From Stigonema ocellatum SAG 48.90 = DSM 106950 (GTDB taxonomy: Bacteria > Cyanobacteriota > Cyanobacteriia > Cyanobacteriales > Nostocaceae), in assembly GCA_016903675.1 (NCBI GenBank), contig JADQBA010000050.1:1-59628 (forward strand): a DNA stretch of 59,628 bases, in the 5' to 3' direction. Positions 42,504 through 50,462 of the stretch are shown one piece after another (position 1 is the stretch's first letter; each line of letters starts with the position of its first letter). A model generated the notes under the pieces. It did not search any database, was not told where the DNA came from, and worked only from the letters and a program-made list of their open reading frames with translations. The position numbers and the translations under genes were made by a program.

Positions 42504-43164
42504 TTAAAACTTGAAGGTGGTACGAAGCCAACCAACTACACTACCAGGATTGCTCGCATCAGAGTCTGGTGCAGTGATCCATATTACACCAGGCGTAATT
42601 GCAATATTGTCGCTGAGTTGATATTGGTAAAATCCCTCAACATGCAGGGAGGTATCCCGGTCTACTCGACCAAAGCCCGTCAGGTCCGACGGATTCAAAT
42701 TCACACTCTTACTCAAACCAGTCAGTTTCGGCTCCATACCAACAAAAATTCCTCCTAGGCTACCTTTTCTCAACAGATCGGGGAATGCCAGACCCACCCC
42801 CCAATCCCAGACCTGACCATCTCCGACCCCCAGATAGCGGTGTGCTGAATAACCTACCCACCCATTGACTGCAAACTTTGGAGTAAGTTTATAGAGTCAC
42901 CTGTGTCGTTTCCGGATTGTCAGTTCCAGATGTAAGAGCAGATGGCGTGAGGATTTCTGCAATGGTCGTCACCTGTGTCGTTTCCAGATTGTCAGTTCCA
43001 GATGTCGCAGCAGAGGGCTTCTTGGCGGGATGCAGATCCGACCATGTTTTGCTTCCAGATATATTCGCCAAACTCCTTACCGGAACGACCATCAGGATCA
43101 CAAGCATTCCCATGCTCGAAATCATCAGCCTCATCCAGCTTAATTCCCCCCAATATTTCGACAT
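42504..43164 (-). pseudogene. Outer-membrane porin (OprB/iron-porin type), internal deletion
   Basis: The N-terminal part (43164-42889) has a signal peptide (LMISSMGMLVILMVVPVRSLA) and then a low-complexity ETTQVT segment, duplicated (LETTQVTTIAEILTPSALTS, then GTDNPETTQVT). Here the frame breaks. The remainder, in another frame to 42504, is the last four or five strands of the barrel: YKLTPKFAVNGWVGYSAHRY ... VWDWGVGLAFPDLLRKGSLG ... YQYQLSDNIAITPGVIWITA, ending LRTTFKF with the C-terminal Phe. The SLH domain and most of the barrel, over 1 kb, are gone. Confidence 0.8.
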
Positions 43165-43786
43165 GACTCCTCACCCTCACCAAATAATTTTCTCTTAGTA
43201 AACAAAGCAACAACACAGAGGCGATGAACTCCATGCTTCTGTCAGAGCCACTTGAGAGGCTAAGAGTAGGTTCAATGTCTCCAGCCTCAGAAGTGGCGGT
43301 TAAAGCAAATGATTGAACTCATGACCAATGAGCCAATGCCTGCGGCGATCGCAGGCTATGAAAAACTGAATTTTTTTTAAAAGGAATTTGACACTTTTCA
43401 AATCGGCGATTTGAGCAACGATTCACTGAAACGCGCCAGTAAGTTTTAGTTTCGATCACTCTGTGCAAAACAATTGTCCCGCCCTATATCCCATTAATGG
43501 TCATAGCTTGAAACCCTCTATCCTGGTTAGAGACAGAAGCGCCTCTGTGCTTGGCAGAATGGAAATGGCAGCCACATCAACGGCAGAATAAATTTTGTTT
43601 CTACAACCAGCTATGTCATGCAATTAGCGTCAACAACAAATCATCGACTTGAAAGTTATCTACGGCTTATAATATACAGCAAATCTGTATATTTACTGTA
43701 CATTATAACTTTAAATTATCATTGCACAAAGCTTTAAAAAAAGCAAGACTGATACAGCACAGTGTCTAGCTGCAAATGGAGCTTCA
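43165..43786. other. Gene-free stretch
   Basis: No credible frame. A hairpin AATATACAG-CAAAT-CTGTATATT is at 43672-43694. The rest is featureless decayed DNA. Confidence 0.4.
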
Positions 43787-43891
43787 TCTCAAGTCTGTAT
43801 AATTGCCGAGAATCGAAACATCTGGTGCGTCTTCCTCAACCGCCTCATCTTGTTGTGGTGACATAGGCACAAACTCGAGTTTAGCTGCCAT
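43787..43891 (-). pseudogene. N-terminal stump of a second TetR-like gene
   Basis: 34 residues from ATG 43891: MAAKLEFVPMSPQQDEAVEE, then DAPDVSILG and stop. The start parallels MIAKQEFVLMSLQMSPQKLE of the TetR gene at 32698, and the upstream DNA (TTAGACGATACGA ... GGTTCGTTATC) is homologous too. The HTH and all else are missing. Confidence 0.55.
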
Positions 43892-43943
43892 TGGATATTT
43901 TCTCAATTAGACGATACGATCTGTCTTGCGGAAGAGTTGCAAG

Positions 43944-43957
43944 ACGAATCGGTTCGT
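43944..43957. promoter_or_regulatory. TetR operator candidate, site 2
   Basis: ACGAA-TCGG-TTCGT, the same palindrome as 32723-32736, 62 bp upstream of the secreted-protein start. About 30 bp (TCTGTCTTGCGGAAGAG...) have been inserted beside it relative to site 1, flanked by ACGA on both sides. Confidence 0.6.
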
Positions 43958-44018
43958 TATCCTTAAAACATCAAGGTTGTTAAAACCTGACTTTTCCCGA
44001 AATACCCCTGAAAGAACG

Positions 44019-44384
44019 ATGAAAGGTTTAATTATTGGTAGCTTATCCCTGTGCTTGCTCTCTACTGCTACTGCACCTGCGGTTCGCGCCGACACGACGG
44101 TGTTCAATCCCACCGTTACAAGTAGCAGAGATTCTGGCATTCCTCAGATCACACCTTTTAATCTTGTAAACCTCGCTTATCGAGGTTACTTCAAAGACCA
44201 AGGGATTCCAGGTTACAGTGCCCTCCGCATGGCTTACTTAGAGCAGAAAGTTAGTGCTCTTGATATCGTTCGGAGTGCAGTCAAGACAAGAAGATTGCCT
44301 GAGGAAGTTTTATCGAACAAGCAATATGTCAACAGTGTTGCGCAGCAACTAAGTGCGACATTTTATAATAACCCGTTTTTCTAA
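44019..44384 (+). CDS. Small secreted protein, 121 aa, unknown function
   Basis: From ATG 44019: the signal peptide MKGLIIGSLSLCLLSTATAP ends in VRADT with a cleavage site after ADA-like residues. The mature part reads TPFNLVNLAYRGYFKDQGIP..., GYSALRMAYLEQKVSALDIV and ends SATFYNNPFF. An in-frame ATG 43926 would destroy the signal peptide and overlies the operator, so it is rejected. Periplasmic or exported. No named family. The TetR-type operator upstream suggests control by the regulator at 32033. Confidence 0.75.
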   Translation: MKGLIIGSLSLCLLSTATAPAVRADTTVFNPTVTSSRDSGIPQITPFNLVNLAYRGYFKDQGIPGYSALRMAYLEQKVSALDIVRSAVKTRRLPEEVLSNKQYVNSVAQQLSATFYNNPFF

Positions 44385-44471
44385 TGTGCTGGAGCAATTG
44401 AGTTTGACCGGCTATGAGCAACTCGGATTCCATATCTGACAAATCTTCCAGCCTCAAATGTAAGATCACCA

Positions 44472-44512
44472 GGGCTGTACCGCACAATTGTGAAAGAAGT
44501 GCGATACAGCCC
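44472..44512 (+). terminator. Hairpin after the secreted-protein gene
   Basis: GGGCTGTACCGCAC pairs with GTGCGATACAGCCC (one mismatch). No clean T-run follows, only an AT-rich stretch, so terminator function is likely but not certain. Confidence 0.5.
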
Positions 44513-44637
44513 TCTTCAAATTATATTAATTTTTATTAAAATTCTCCTTGATTTTCTATAGAAACTGTGTAATACTATCTCATAGATAAAAACAACAATA
44601 AGTTTACCGATTAACAGTATTTTAGATGCAGTAGATG

Positions 44638-44768
44638 CTAGTAGTCTGGCAAACAAACGAAAGCAAGGTTAGTGATGATTTGTTCGTAGTGAGGACTTTA
44701 GTCCTCAAAAATAGGAGGACTAAAGTCCTCACTACAAACCCATCAAAGTTGACTCCATAGACTACTAG
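44638..44768. mobile_element. MITE with CTAGTAGTCTGGCAA ends, copy 2
   Basis: CTAGTAGTCTGG at the left, TAGACTACTAG at the right. Core hairpin: GTAGTGAGGACTTTAGTCCTC inverted as GAGGACTAAAGTCCTCACTAC. The right half is shared with 35158-35230. Confidence 0.7.
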
Positions 44769-44896
44769 TCTACTGACAACCTCCATGATCAGGCAGCAGA
44801 TTGAGGTTGCTGGCAAGCAGTAGGTGGAACATCTGTGTAATAGCCAAAGTATTTCTGTTGTGGGCGTCTAATATTAAAACAAGGAATTTGAGAAGT

Positions 44897-46525
44897 ATGA
44901 ACCAGTTTTGGTCAGAAGAGTCATCTACCACTGATATTGATCCCAACTTGCAGGCAGATGTGCTGGTAATTGGAGGTGGTCCGGCGGGCACTTGGGCAGC
45001 TTGGAGTGCAGCATCAACTGGAGCTAAAGTTGTCCTCGTAGACAAAGGGTACTGTGGCACCACTGGCTGCGCGGCTGCATCTGGCAATGGCGTTTGGTAC
45101 GTACCGCCATTGCCAGATGCACGAGAAGCTGCTATTGCAAGTCGCGAAAGTTTGGGTGGATTTTTATCGAACCGCGATTGGATGCATCGGGTTCTGGATC
45201 AAACTTATGCGAACGTCAACCAGCTAGCAGAGTGGGGTTATCCCTTTCCTACCGACGACGAGGGTAAACCCTATCGGCGATCGCTCCAAGGTCCAGAATA
45301 TATGCGACTAATGCGCAAGCAAATCAAACGGGTGGGCGTCACAATCTTAGACAACAGTCCTGCATTGCAACTACTGGTATCTGATGGTCTAGTTGCAGGT
45401 GCAACAGGAATTAACCGCCAGACTGGTAAAAAATGGATTGTGCGAGCAGGCGCTGTGATTATTGCCACTGGAGGCTGTGCTTTCTTAAGCAAAGCACTGG
45501 GATGCAACGTTTTAACGGGGGATGGTTACTTAATGGCCGCTGAAGCAGGTGCCGAAATGTCAGGAATGGAATTTTCCAACGCTTACGGCATCTCTCCCGC
45601 CTTTTCTTCCGTCACCAAAACCCTATTTTACAACTGGGCAACTTTTACCTACGAAGACAACACCCCAATTCCTGGCGCAGGTTCACAGCGGGGACGTGGG
45701 GTGATTGCCAAAACCTTATTAACTCAGCCAGTTTATGCCATTTTGGATCAAGCAACAGAAGAAATGCGCTCAGCCATGCGCAAGGCACAGCCCAACTTCT
45801 TCTTACCCTTAGATCGAGCAGGTATTGATCCCTTTACCCAGCGCTTCCCCATCACCCTCCGCCTAGAAGGAACAGTGCGTGGTACAGGTGGAATTAGGAT
45901 TGTCGATAACACCTGCGCTACCTCTGTCAGAGGACTATATGCCGCTGGAGATGCAGCGACACGAGAATTAATCTGCGGCGGGTTCACAGGCGGGGGTAGT
46001 CACAATGCTGCTTGGGCAATATCTTCAGGTTATTGGGCGGGAGAATCTGCGAGTGTTTACGCCCAAGAGTTAGGATCTAAAGCAACACAACGCTCAACAG
46101 AAGCAATAGGCGAAGCTGCATTCAACTCTGGCAGTCATCGCACCCTTAATGCTGATGAAATCATCCAAGCAACCCAAGCAGAAGTCTTCCCCTACGATCG
46201 CAACTACTTCCGCAACGAGAAAAATTTAACGGAATCTTTGCAGAGGTTAAATCACCTTTGGCAACAGATTCGCACAAGCGTTGCTGCAAACGATCAAAAT
46301 ATTGTCCGGACGCGGGAAGCAGCTGCAATGGTAGCAACAGCGCGATGGATGTACAGCAGTGCCCTAGAACGCAAAGAAACTCGCGGAATGCACAAGCATT
46401 CAGACTATCCACAACAGGATGCAACCCAACAACATCACCTGATTAGTGGAGGCTTAGATCAAGTCTGGGTAAAAGCAGAGCCTAAGGGACTAGAGACGAG
46501 AGAGTTGTTAATGGTTAGTAGATAG
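44897..46525 (+). CDS. AprA/SdhA-type FAD-binding flavoprotein
   Basis: 542 aa from ATG 44897 (MNQFWSEESSTTD); the upstream in-frame extension overlies the promoter. FAD-binding DVLVIGGGPAGTWAAWSAA (GGGPAG 26-31), GGTGGIRIVDNTCATSVRGLYAAGDAATRELICGGFTGGGSHNAAW near 370-415 for the second FAD half, and a long C-terminal helical domain as in succinate/fumarate and adenylylsulfate reductases. Only 69 bp ahead of a 2x[4Fe-4S] ferredoxin gene, as in aprA-aprB. Located in the sulfonate island, it probably handles an oxidised sulfur compound or an electron-bifurcation step; the true substrate is unknown. Confidence 0.88.
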   Translation: MNQFWSEESSTTDIDPNLQADVLVIGGGPAGTWAAWSAASTGAKVVLVDKGYCGTTGCAAASGNGVWYVPPLPDAREAAIASRESLGGFLSNRDWMHRVLDQTYANVNQLAEWGYPFPTDDEGKPYRRSLQGPEYMRLMRKQIKRVGVTILDNSPALQLLVSDGLVAGATGINRQTGKKWIVRAGAVIIATGGCAFLSKALGCNVLTGDGYLMAAEAGAEMSGMEFSNAYGISPAFSSVTKTLFYNWATFTYEDNTPIPGAGSQRGRGVIAKTLLTQPVYAILDQATEEMRSAMRKAQPNFFLPLDRAGIDPFTQRFPITLRLEGTVRGTGGIRIVDNTCATSVRGLYAAGDAATRELICGGFTGGGSHNAAWAISSGYWAGESASVYAQELGSKATQRSTEAIGEAAFNSGSHRTLNADEIIQATQAEVFPYDRNYFRNEKNLTESLQRLNHLWQQIRTSVAANDQNIVRTREAAAMVATARWMYSSALERKETRGMHKHSDYPQQDATQQHHLISGGLDQVWVKAEPKGLETRELLMVSR

Positions 46526-46594
46526 TTCTGAGTAGTTATTAAAAACTTTCACAACTAACAACTAACAGCCAACAATCAACAATTAACAACCAAC

Positions 46595-46924
46595 ATGATT
46601 GAATTAGTCAGCGAGTCGCGGTGCATTCAGTGTAATATTTGCGTCAACGTTTGCCCAACAAATGTATTTGACATCGTGCCAGATGCACCCCCAACCATTG
46701 CCAGACAGAGTGACTGTCAAACTTGTTTTATGTGCGAATTGTACTGTCCTGTAGATGCCCTTTATGTAGCACCTCAAGTAGAGCCGTTGGAGTCTGTAGA
46801 CGAGAAGTCTCTTGCAGAAGCCGGACTACTAGGTAGCTATCGTAACAACATCGGTTGGGGTCGTGAACGCACAAACGGAGCCAAAGAAGACTCCACATTC
46901 CAAATCCTAAAGCATCTGAAGTAG
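46595..46924 (+). CDS. Ferredoxin-like protein, two [4Fe-4S] clusters
   Basis: 109 aa. Cys10-x2-Cys13-x2-Cys16-x3-Cys20-Pro and Cys41-x2-Cys44-x2-Cys47-x3-Cys51-Pro give a classic bacterial 8Fe ferredoxin fold. The tail (SLAEAGLLGSYRNNIGWGRE) resembles the tail that clasps the partner in AprB-type subunits. Encoded directly after the FAD protein, presumably its electron donor or acceptor subunit. Confidence 0.9.
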   Translation: MIELVSESRCIQCNICVNVCPTNVFDIVPDAPPTIARQSDCQTCFMCELYCPVDALYVAPQVEPLESVDEKSLAEAGLLGSYRNNIGWGRERTNGAKEDSTFQILKHLK

Positions 46925-46957
46925 AACAATGACTTATGCAAACAACTTACCAGAAGA

Positions 46958-47088
46958 AGGGGTGTAGGGGTGTAGGGGTGTAAGGGTGTAGGGGGGTGTG
47001 AGGAAAATTTTCTTTGAAATTATTCCTCCACACCCCTAAATTGCTATTCCTTTCCCCACACCCCTACACTCCCACATTCCTACACCCC
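46958..47088. repeat. GGTGTAG / CTACACC low-complexity tracts
   Basis: GGGGTGTAGGGGTGTAGGGG units, then CACCCCTACACTCCCACATT units as their complement, between the ferredoxin and the next lipoprotein gene. The two tracts could pair in RNA. Confidence 0.7.
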
Positions 47089-47089
47089 T

Positions 47090-48145
47090 ATGGAAGCAAT
47101 GACGCAAAGGTACTTTGAACAATTCATCCCCAAATTCAACAACGCCTCTAGATTCTCAACCTTAGTAGCATCTATCCTGCTACTACTAAACACCGCTTGT
47201 AGTTCCAACCAAACCCTATCCAAAGAAACAGTAAGCACTCAAACCCAAGCCCTATCAAATACATCTACCCTGCGATTGGGTATTATTGGTAACAGTCAGG
47301 TTCCAACTGGACCCATAGGATGGGCAGTGCATAAAGGCAAATTCAAGCCGGAATTAGAGAAATTGGGGATCACAGAAGTCCAAACATTCAATTTTCCCAA
47401 CGGACCAGATCTCAATGAAGCCCTTGTCGCAGAAAAAGTAGATGTTGGCATCTATGGCGATACACCAGCGCTGGTCGCAAGAGCTAACGGTATCAAAACC
47501 CGATTAATTAGTCAAGAGCAAGTAGGGTTGAATGCTTGGTTGTTAGCTAAGAAAAACGGACCGCATTCAATTGCAGAACTCAAAGGTCAAAAAGTGGGGA
47601 CATCAAAAGGGTCGTATATGCACCGCTACTTATTGGGGTTATTGCAAAAGAATGGTATTGCTGAAAATGTTACCGTTGTTCACCTACTTCCTAGCGTTGC
47701 GCAAGCAGCCCTACAGCGTGGCGATGTCGCTGCGATCGCTGCACCTACTGGTACAGGTCCAATTCTGGTTTCAAAAGGGTTTCCGGTGATTGATGAAGCA
47801 GCTAAACATCCTGACCTACCTGGGACGAGTGCTACTGTAATAACAGAAACGTTCCTTGCCAACCATCCTGATTTTCCCAAGAAGTGGAATCAGATTAAAC
47901 TTGAAGCAGTCAAAGATATCAAAGCTAACCCAGAAGAGTACTACAAATTCCACGCTCAAGTATCTGGATATCCGATTAATATCGTTAAAGCTTCTTTGGA
48001 CATCGGACAGTTTCCTGAAGAACCGTTTTCTGGTGAAGGACTGCAACTTCTAGAAGGAACCAAGAAATTTTTAGTTTCACAGAAATTAGCCAAATCAGAT
48101 TTTAAATTGAGCGATTGGATTTTAACCGCAGATGAACGCAGATAA
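47090..48145 (+). CDS. NMT1/SsuA-like substrate-binding lipoprotein (copy 4, distant)
   Basis: 351 aa. ILLLLNTAC gives lipidated Cys37. The binding-protein core LRLGIIGNSQVPTGPIGWAV..., NFPNGPDLNEALVAEKVDVGIYGDTPALVARANG, IAELKGQKVGTSKGSYMHRYLLGLLQ parallels SsuA but is clearly more distant from the other three copies. It follows the FAD/ferredoxin pair in the same direction, so its ligand may be the substrate of that pair. No permease is adjacent; it may use SsuBC. Confidence 0.87.
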   Translation: MEAMTQRYFEQFIPKFNNASRFSTLVASILLLLNTACSSNQTLSKETVSTQTQALSNTSTLRLGIIGNSQVPTGPIGWAVHKGKFKPELEKLGITEVQTFNFPNGPDLNEALVAEKVDVGIYGDTPALVARANGIKTRLISQEQVGLNAWLLAKKNGPHSIAELKGQKVGTSKGSYMHRYLLGLLQKNGIAENVTVVHLLPSVAQAALQRGDVAAIAAPTGTGPILVSKGFPVIDEAAKHPDLPGTSATVITETFLANHPDFPKKWNQIKLEAVKDIKANPEEYYKFHAQVSGYPINIVKASLDIGQFPEEPFSGEGLQLLEGTKKFLVSQKLAKSDFKLSDWILTADERR

Positions 48146-48349
48146 TTGTTAAAGCAGTATATTATATCATGTTCGGTAAATCACTTAATAATTCCCAATA
48201 AACCCCACCCCGCCTTCTTCTGTGCTTTGTCTCCTCGGACCGCTTGCGCTTAGGGGTTGGGGGCGCGGCGGCAAGAGCGCCCCAAAAGCGGATTGCAACA
48301 AACGTATAATTAATTGTCACCAGATATCCAATGTTTTTCATCGGACGCA

Positions 48350-49030
48350 TTATTTCTTGTAGATGTCAGGGAACTGTAATTGGAGGTAAGCAAGCTTTGG
48401 CAAATCATTCACCACTACGTAGGGATTATTGGGATTGCGGTCAATGAAGTGCTGATGATATTCCTCTGCCTTATAGAAACCCTTCAGGGGAGCTAGTTGA
48501 GTTACGATCTGGCTGTGGAAGACGTGCGCTTTGTTAAGTTGATCCATATAAGCTTGCGCCATCCTCTTCTGCTCGTCGTTAGTAAAAAATATGACCGAAC
48601 GATATTGCGTCCCCGAGTCAGGACTTTGCCGATTCAACTGTGTCGGATCGTGCGCCACTAAAAAGAAGACCTTTAGAAGCTTGTCATATGATATCTGTGA
48701 TGGATCATAGGTGATTTTGACTGACTCAGCATGCCCCGTCAACCCGGAACTAACAACTTCATAGTTCGCGGTTGCTGCACTACCACCAGAAAAGCCAGAG
48801 ACGACATCAGAAACACCTTTGAGATGCTCAAAAACTGCTTCCATTCCCCAGAAGCATCCTCCAGAGAAAACTGCTATCTGTTTTCCCTTAGTGGTAGTAA
48901 TTGGGAGTTCGGTAGCGGGTTCAGGACGTATAGCATGGGACGCACCGTAGGCGATTGCAACAGTGGCAAGCGTTATGATGGACAAGTTGCGTACTGGGTG
49001 GCGAAAGCGGGTAAAACTGTGAGTTGACAT
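48350..49030 (-). CDS. msrA: Peptide-methionine (S)-S-oxide reductase MsrA, exported
   Basis: 226 aa. GGCFWG with catalytic Cys59, then FEHLKGVSDVVSGFSGG, GHAESVKITYDPSQISYDKLLKVFF and EEYHQHFIDRNPNNPY, all typical. The N-terminal RNLSIITLATVAIAYGASHA is a signal peptide or membrane anchor, so it repairs oxidised methionine in the periplasm. Reduction must come from a periplasmic thiol system. It lies at the edge of the sulfur island, convergent with the copy 4 lipoprotein gene. 48146-48349 has no gene. Confidence 0.93.
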   Translation of the reverse strand: MSTHSFTRFRHPVRNLSIITLATVAIAYGASHAIRPEPATELPITTTKGKQIAVFSGGCFWGMEAVFEHLKGVSDVVSGFSGGSAATANYEVVSSGLTGHAESVKITYDPSQISYDKLLKVFFLVAHDPTQLNRQSPDSGTQYRSVIFFTNDEQKRMAQAYMDQLNKAHVFHSQIVTQLAPLKGFYKAEEYHQHFIDRNPNNPYVVVNDLPKLAYLQLQFPDIYKK

Positions 49031-49133
49031 GGAGTGGTGAAGTCCTCTGGTTATTGAATTTTTAGTTAAGTTGAGAGCATCTTATTTGCGCCAACCGACT
49101 GAGTACTGAGTTGCATAAGTTCGTAGCGGTTTG

Positions 49134-49172
49134 GTTCGTAGTTGCTAAGAGCGCTAAAGCGCAACTACGAAC
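49134..49172. repeat. Dispersed GTTCGTAGTTGC hairpin, third relative
   Basis: GTTCGTAGTTGC and GCGCAACTACGAAC are inverted around TAAGAGCGCTAAA. Same outer arms as 26380 and 35090. Confidence 0.65.
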
Positions 49173-49376
49173 GATAGACAATATTTTTATTCCGTCACGA
49201 ATTTGTACAATCTTGTACTTAGTCTAGTGAGTGAGGGTGCAATCAGATTATCTCCTCTCTTATTGACTAGTATCAATCTTGTTCCTGAGTTTTTGCTGAG
49301 AAACTTCTGAACAGACCATAAAAAATATGGCTGATTCCCCGACCAATCAAAAATATCCCCTCAGTCGCAGAAATGT

Positions 49377-49415
49377 AAAGATGTGCAAAAATCAAGTAAA
49401 TTTTTGCACATCTTT
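49377..49415. promoter_or_regulatory. Perfect 16-bp inverted repeat upstream of the aldolase gene
   Basis: AAAGATGTGCAAAAAT (49377-49392) and ATTTTTGCACATCTTT (49400-49415) with a 7-nt loop. It stands 76 bp before the start codon. TTTACCGTATTTTA follows at 49461, resembling the half-site upstream of ssuD. It may be a regulator site, or a terminator for an upstream transcript. Confidence 0.45.
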
Positions 49416-49490
49416 ATGAGATTATAGTCTTATAACCACAAAATACAAATTTTATATCTGTTTACCGTATTTTAGGCAACTTGAGCCATA

Positions 49491-50309
49491 GTGTACGATC
49501 ATTTCGATCTGGATATTCTAACGCTCCCTGCAAGGAAGAAAAAAGGCATGCCCCAATTTACTAGACCTCAACCCCCCGTTTTTGAGCGAGTTGAAGACGA
49601 ACGTCTCCACCGCAAACAACGCCTCGCTGCTGCTTTTCGCCTGTTTGCACGTTTTGGCTTCAGCGAAGGGACAGCAGGTCACATCACTGCTCGTGACCCT
49701 GAGTTTACAGACCATTTTTGGGTAAATCCTTTTGGGGTTTACTTTGGTCACATCCGAGTTTCTGACCTCATTTTGGTTGATAGAGAAGGAGAAGTTGTGA
49801 AGGGCGATCGCCCCGTGAATAGAGCTGCTTTTGCTATTCACTCCCAGCTTCATGAGGCTCGACCCGATATTGTAGCAGCTGCCCACTCACATTCACTTTA
49901 CGGCAAAACTTGGTCAAGTTTGAGTCGTCTGCTTGACCCGTTAACTCAGGATGCCTGTGCTTTTTACGAAGATCATGTGCTATTTGAGGATTATAGAGGT
50001 GTAGTATTAGACACGAATGAAGGCAAGAGAATTGCAGAGGCTTTGGGTGAGAAGAAAGCAGCAATCCTGCGGAACCACGGTCACTTAACTGTTGGATACT
50101 CCGTTGATGAAGCTGCTTGGTGGTATATTAGCTTCGAGCGCTCGGCTCAAGCTCAGCTTTTAGCAGAAGCCGCAGGCAAACCTATTCCCATTGACCACGA
50201 CAACGCAAGTTTAGCTCACAGCCAAGTGGGAACGCACTCAGCGGGGTGGTTCAGCTTTCAACCACTGTACGACAGAATTGTGCGTGAAGAACCTGATTTG
50301 CTGGAGTGA
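49491..50309 (+). CDS. Class II aldolase/adducin-family protein
   Basis: 272 aa from GTG 49491; ATG 49548 (Met20) is an equally likely start. Zinc-dependent aldolase fold: LAAAFRLFARFGFSEGTAGHITARDPEFTDHFWVNPFG, AAHSHSLYGKTWSSLSR with two metal His, and AILRNHGHLTVGYSVDEAAWWY with the third. The substrate is unknown; family members act on sugar phosphates or hydroxy acids. Its promoter shares TTTACCGTATTT with ssuD, so it may process carbon skeletons left after desulfonation (inference). Confidence 0.85.
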   Translation: MYDHFDLDILTLPARKKKGMPQFTRPQPPVFERVEDERLHRKQRLAAAFRLFARFGFSEGTAGHITARDPEFTDHFWVNPFGVYFGHIRVSDLILVDREGEVVKGDRPVNRAAFAIHSQLHEARPDIVAAAHSHSLYGKTWSSLSRLLDPLTQDACAFYEDHVLFEDYRGVVLDTNEGKRIAEALGEKKAAILRNHGHLTVGYSVDEAAWWYISFERSAQAQLLAEAAGKPIPIDHDNASLAHSQVGTHSAGWFSFQPLYDRIVREEPDLLE

Positions 50310-50337
50310 GCGATCGCATTGACCGAAGACACTGTAA

Positions 50338-50357
50338 AGACCGTAAATTTACGGTCT
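50338..50357. terminator. 20-bp palindrome after the aldolase gene
   Basis: AGACCGTAAA/TTTACGGTCT, perfect, 28 bp after the stop. No strong T-run, but placed where a terminator is expected. Confidence 0.5.
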
Positions 50358-50462
50358 CTATGTATTTGCATATTTGCGTGAGATTACGTTTAATTCCCTC
50401 AATTCTTCCAAAAGCCACTGCCCTAAGTCCCTCGCCTCTTGGTCTACGACTTGTGTCATTAA

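Noticed and set aside
43926..44018. Upstream ATG for the secreted protein (43926)
   Set aside because: It would bury the signal peptide after 31 residues and place the start over the TetR operator; ATG 44019 fits better.
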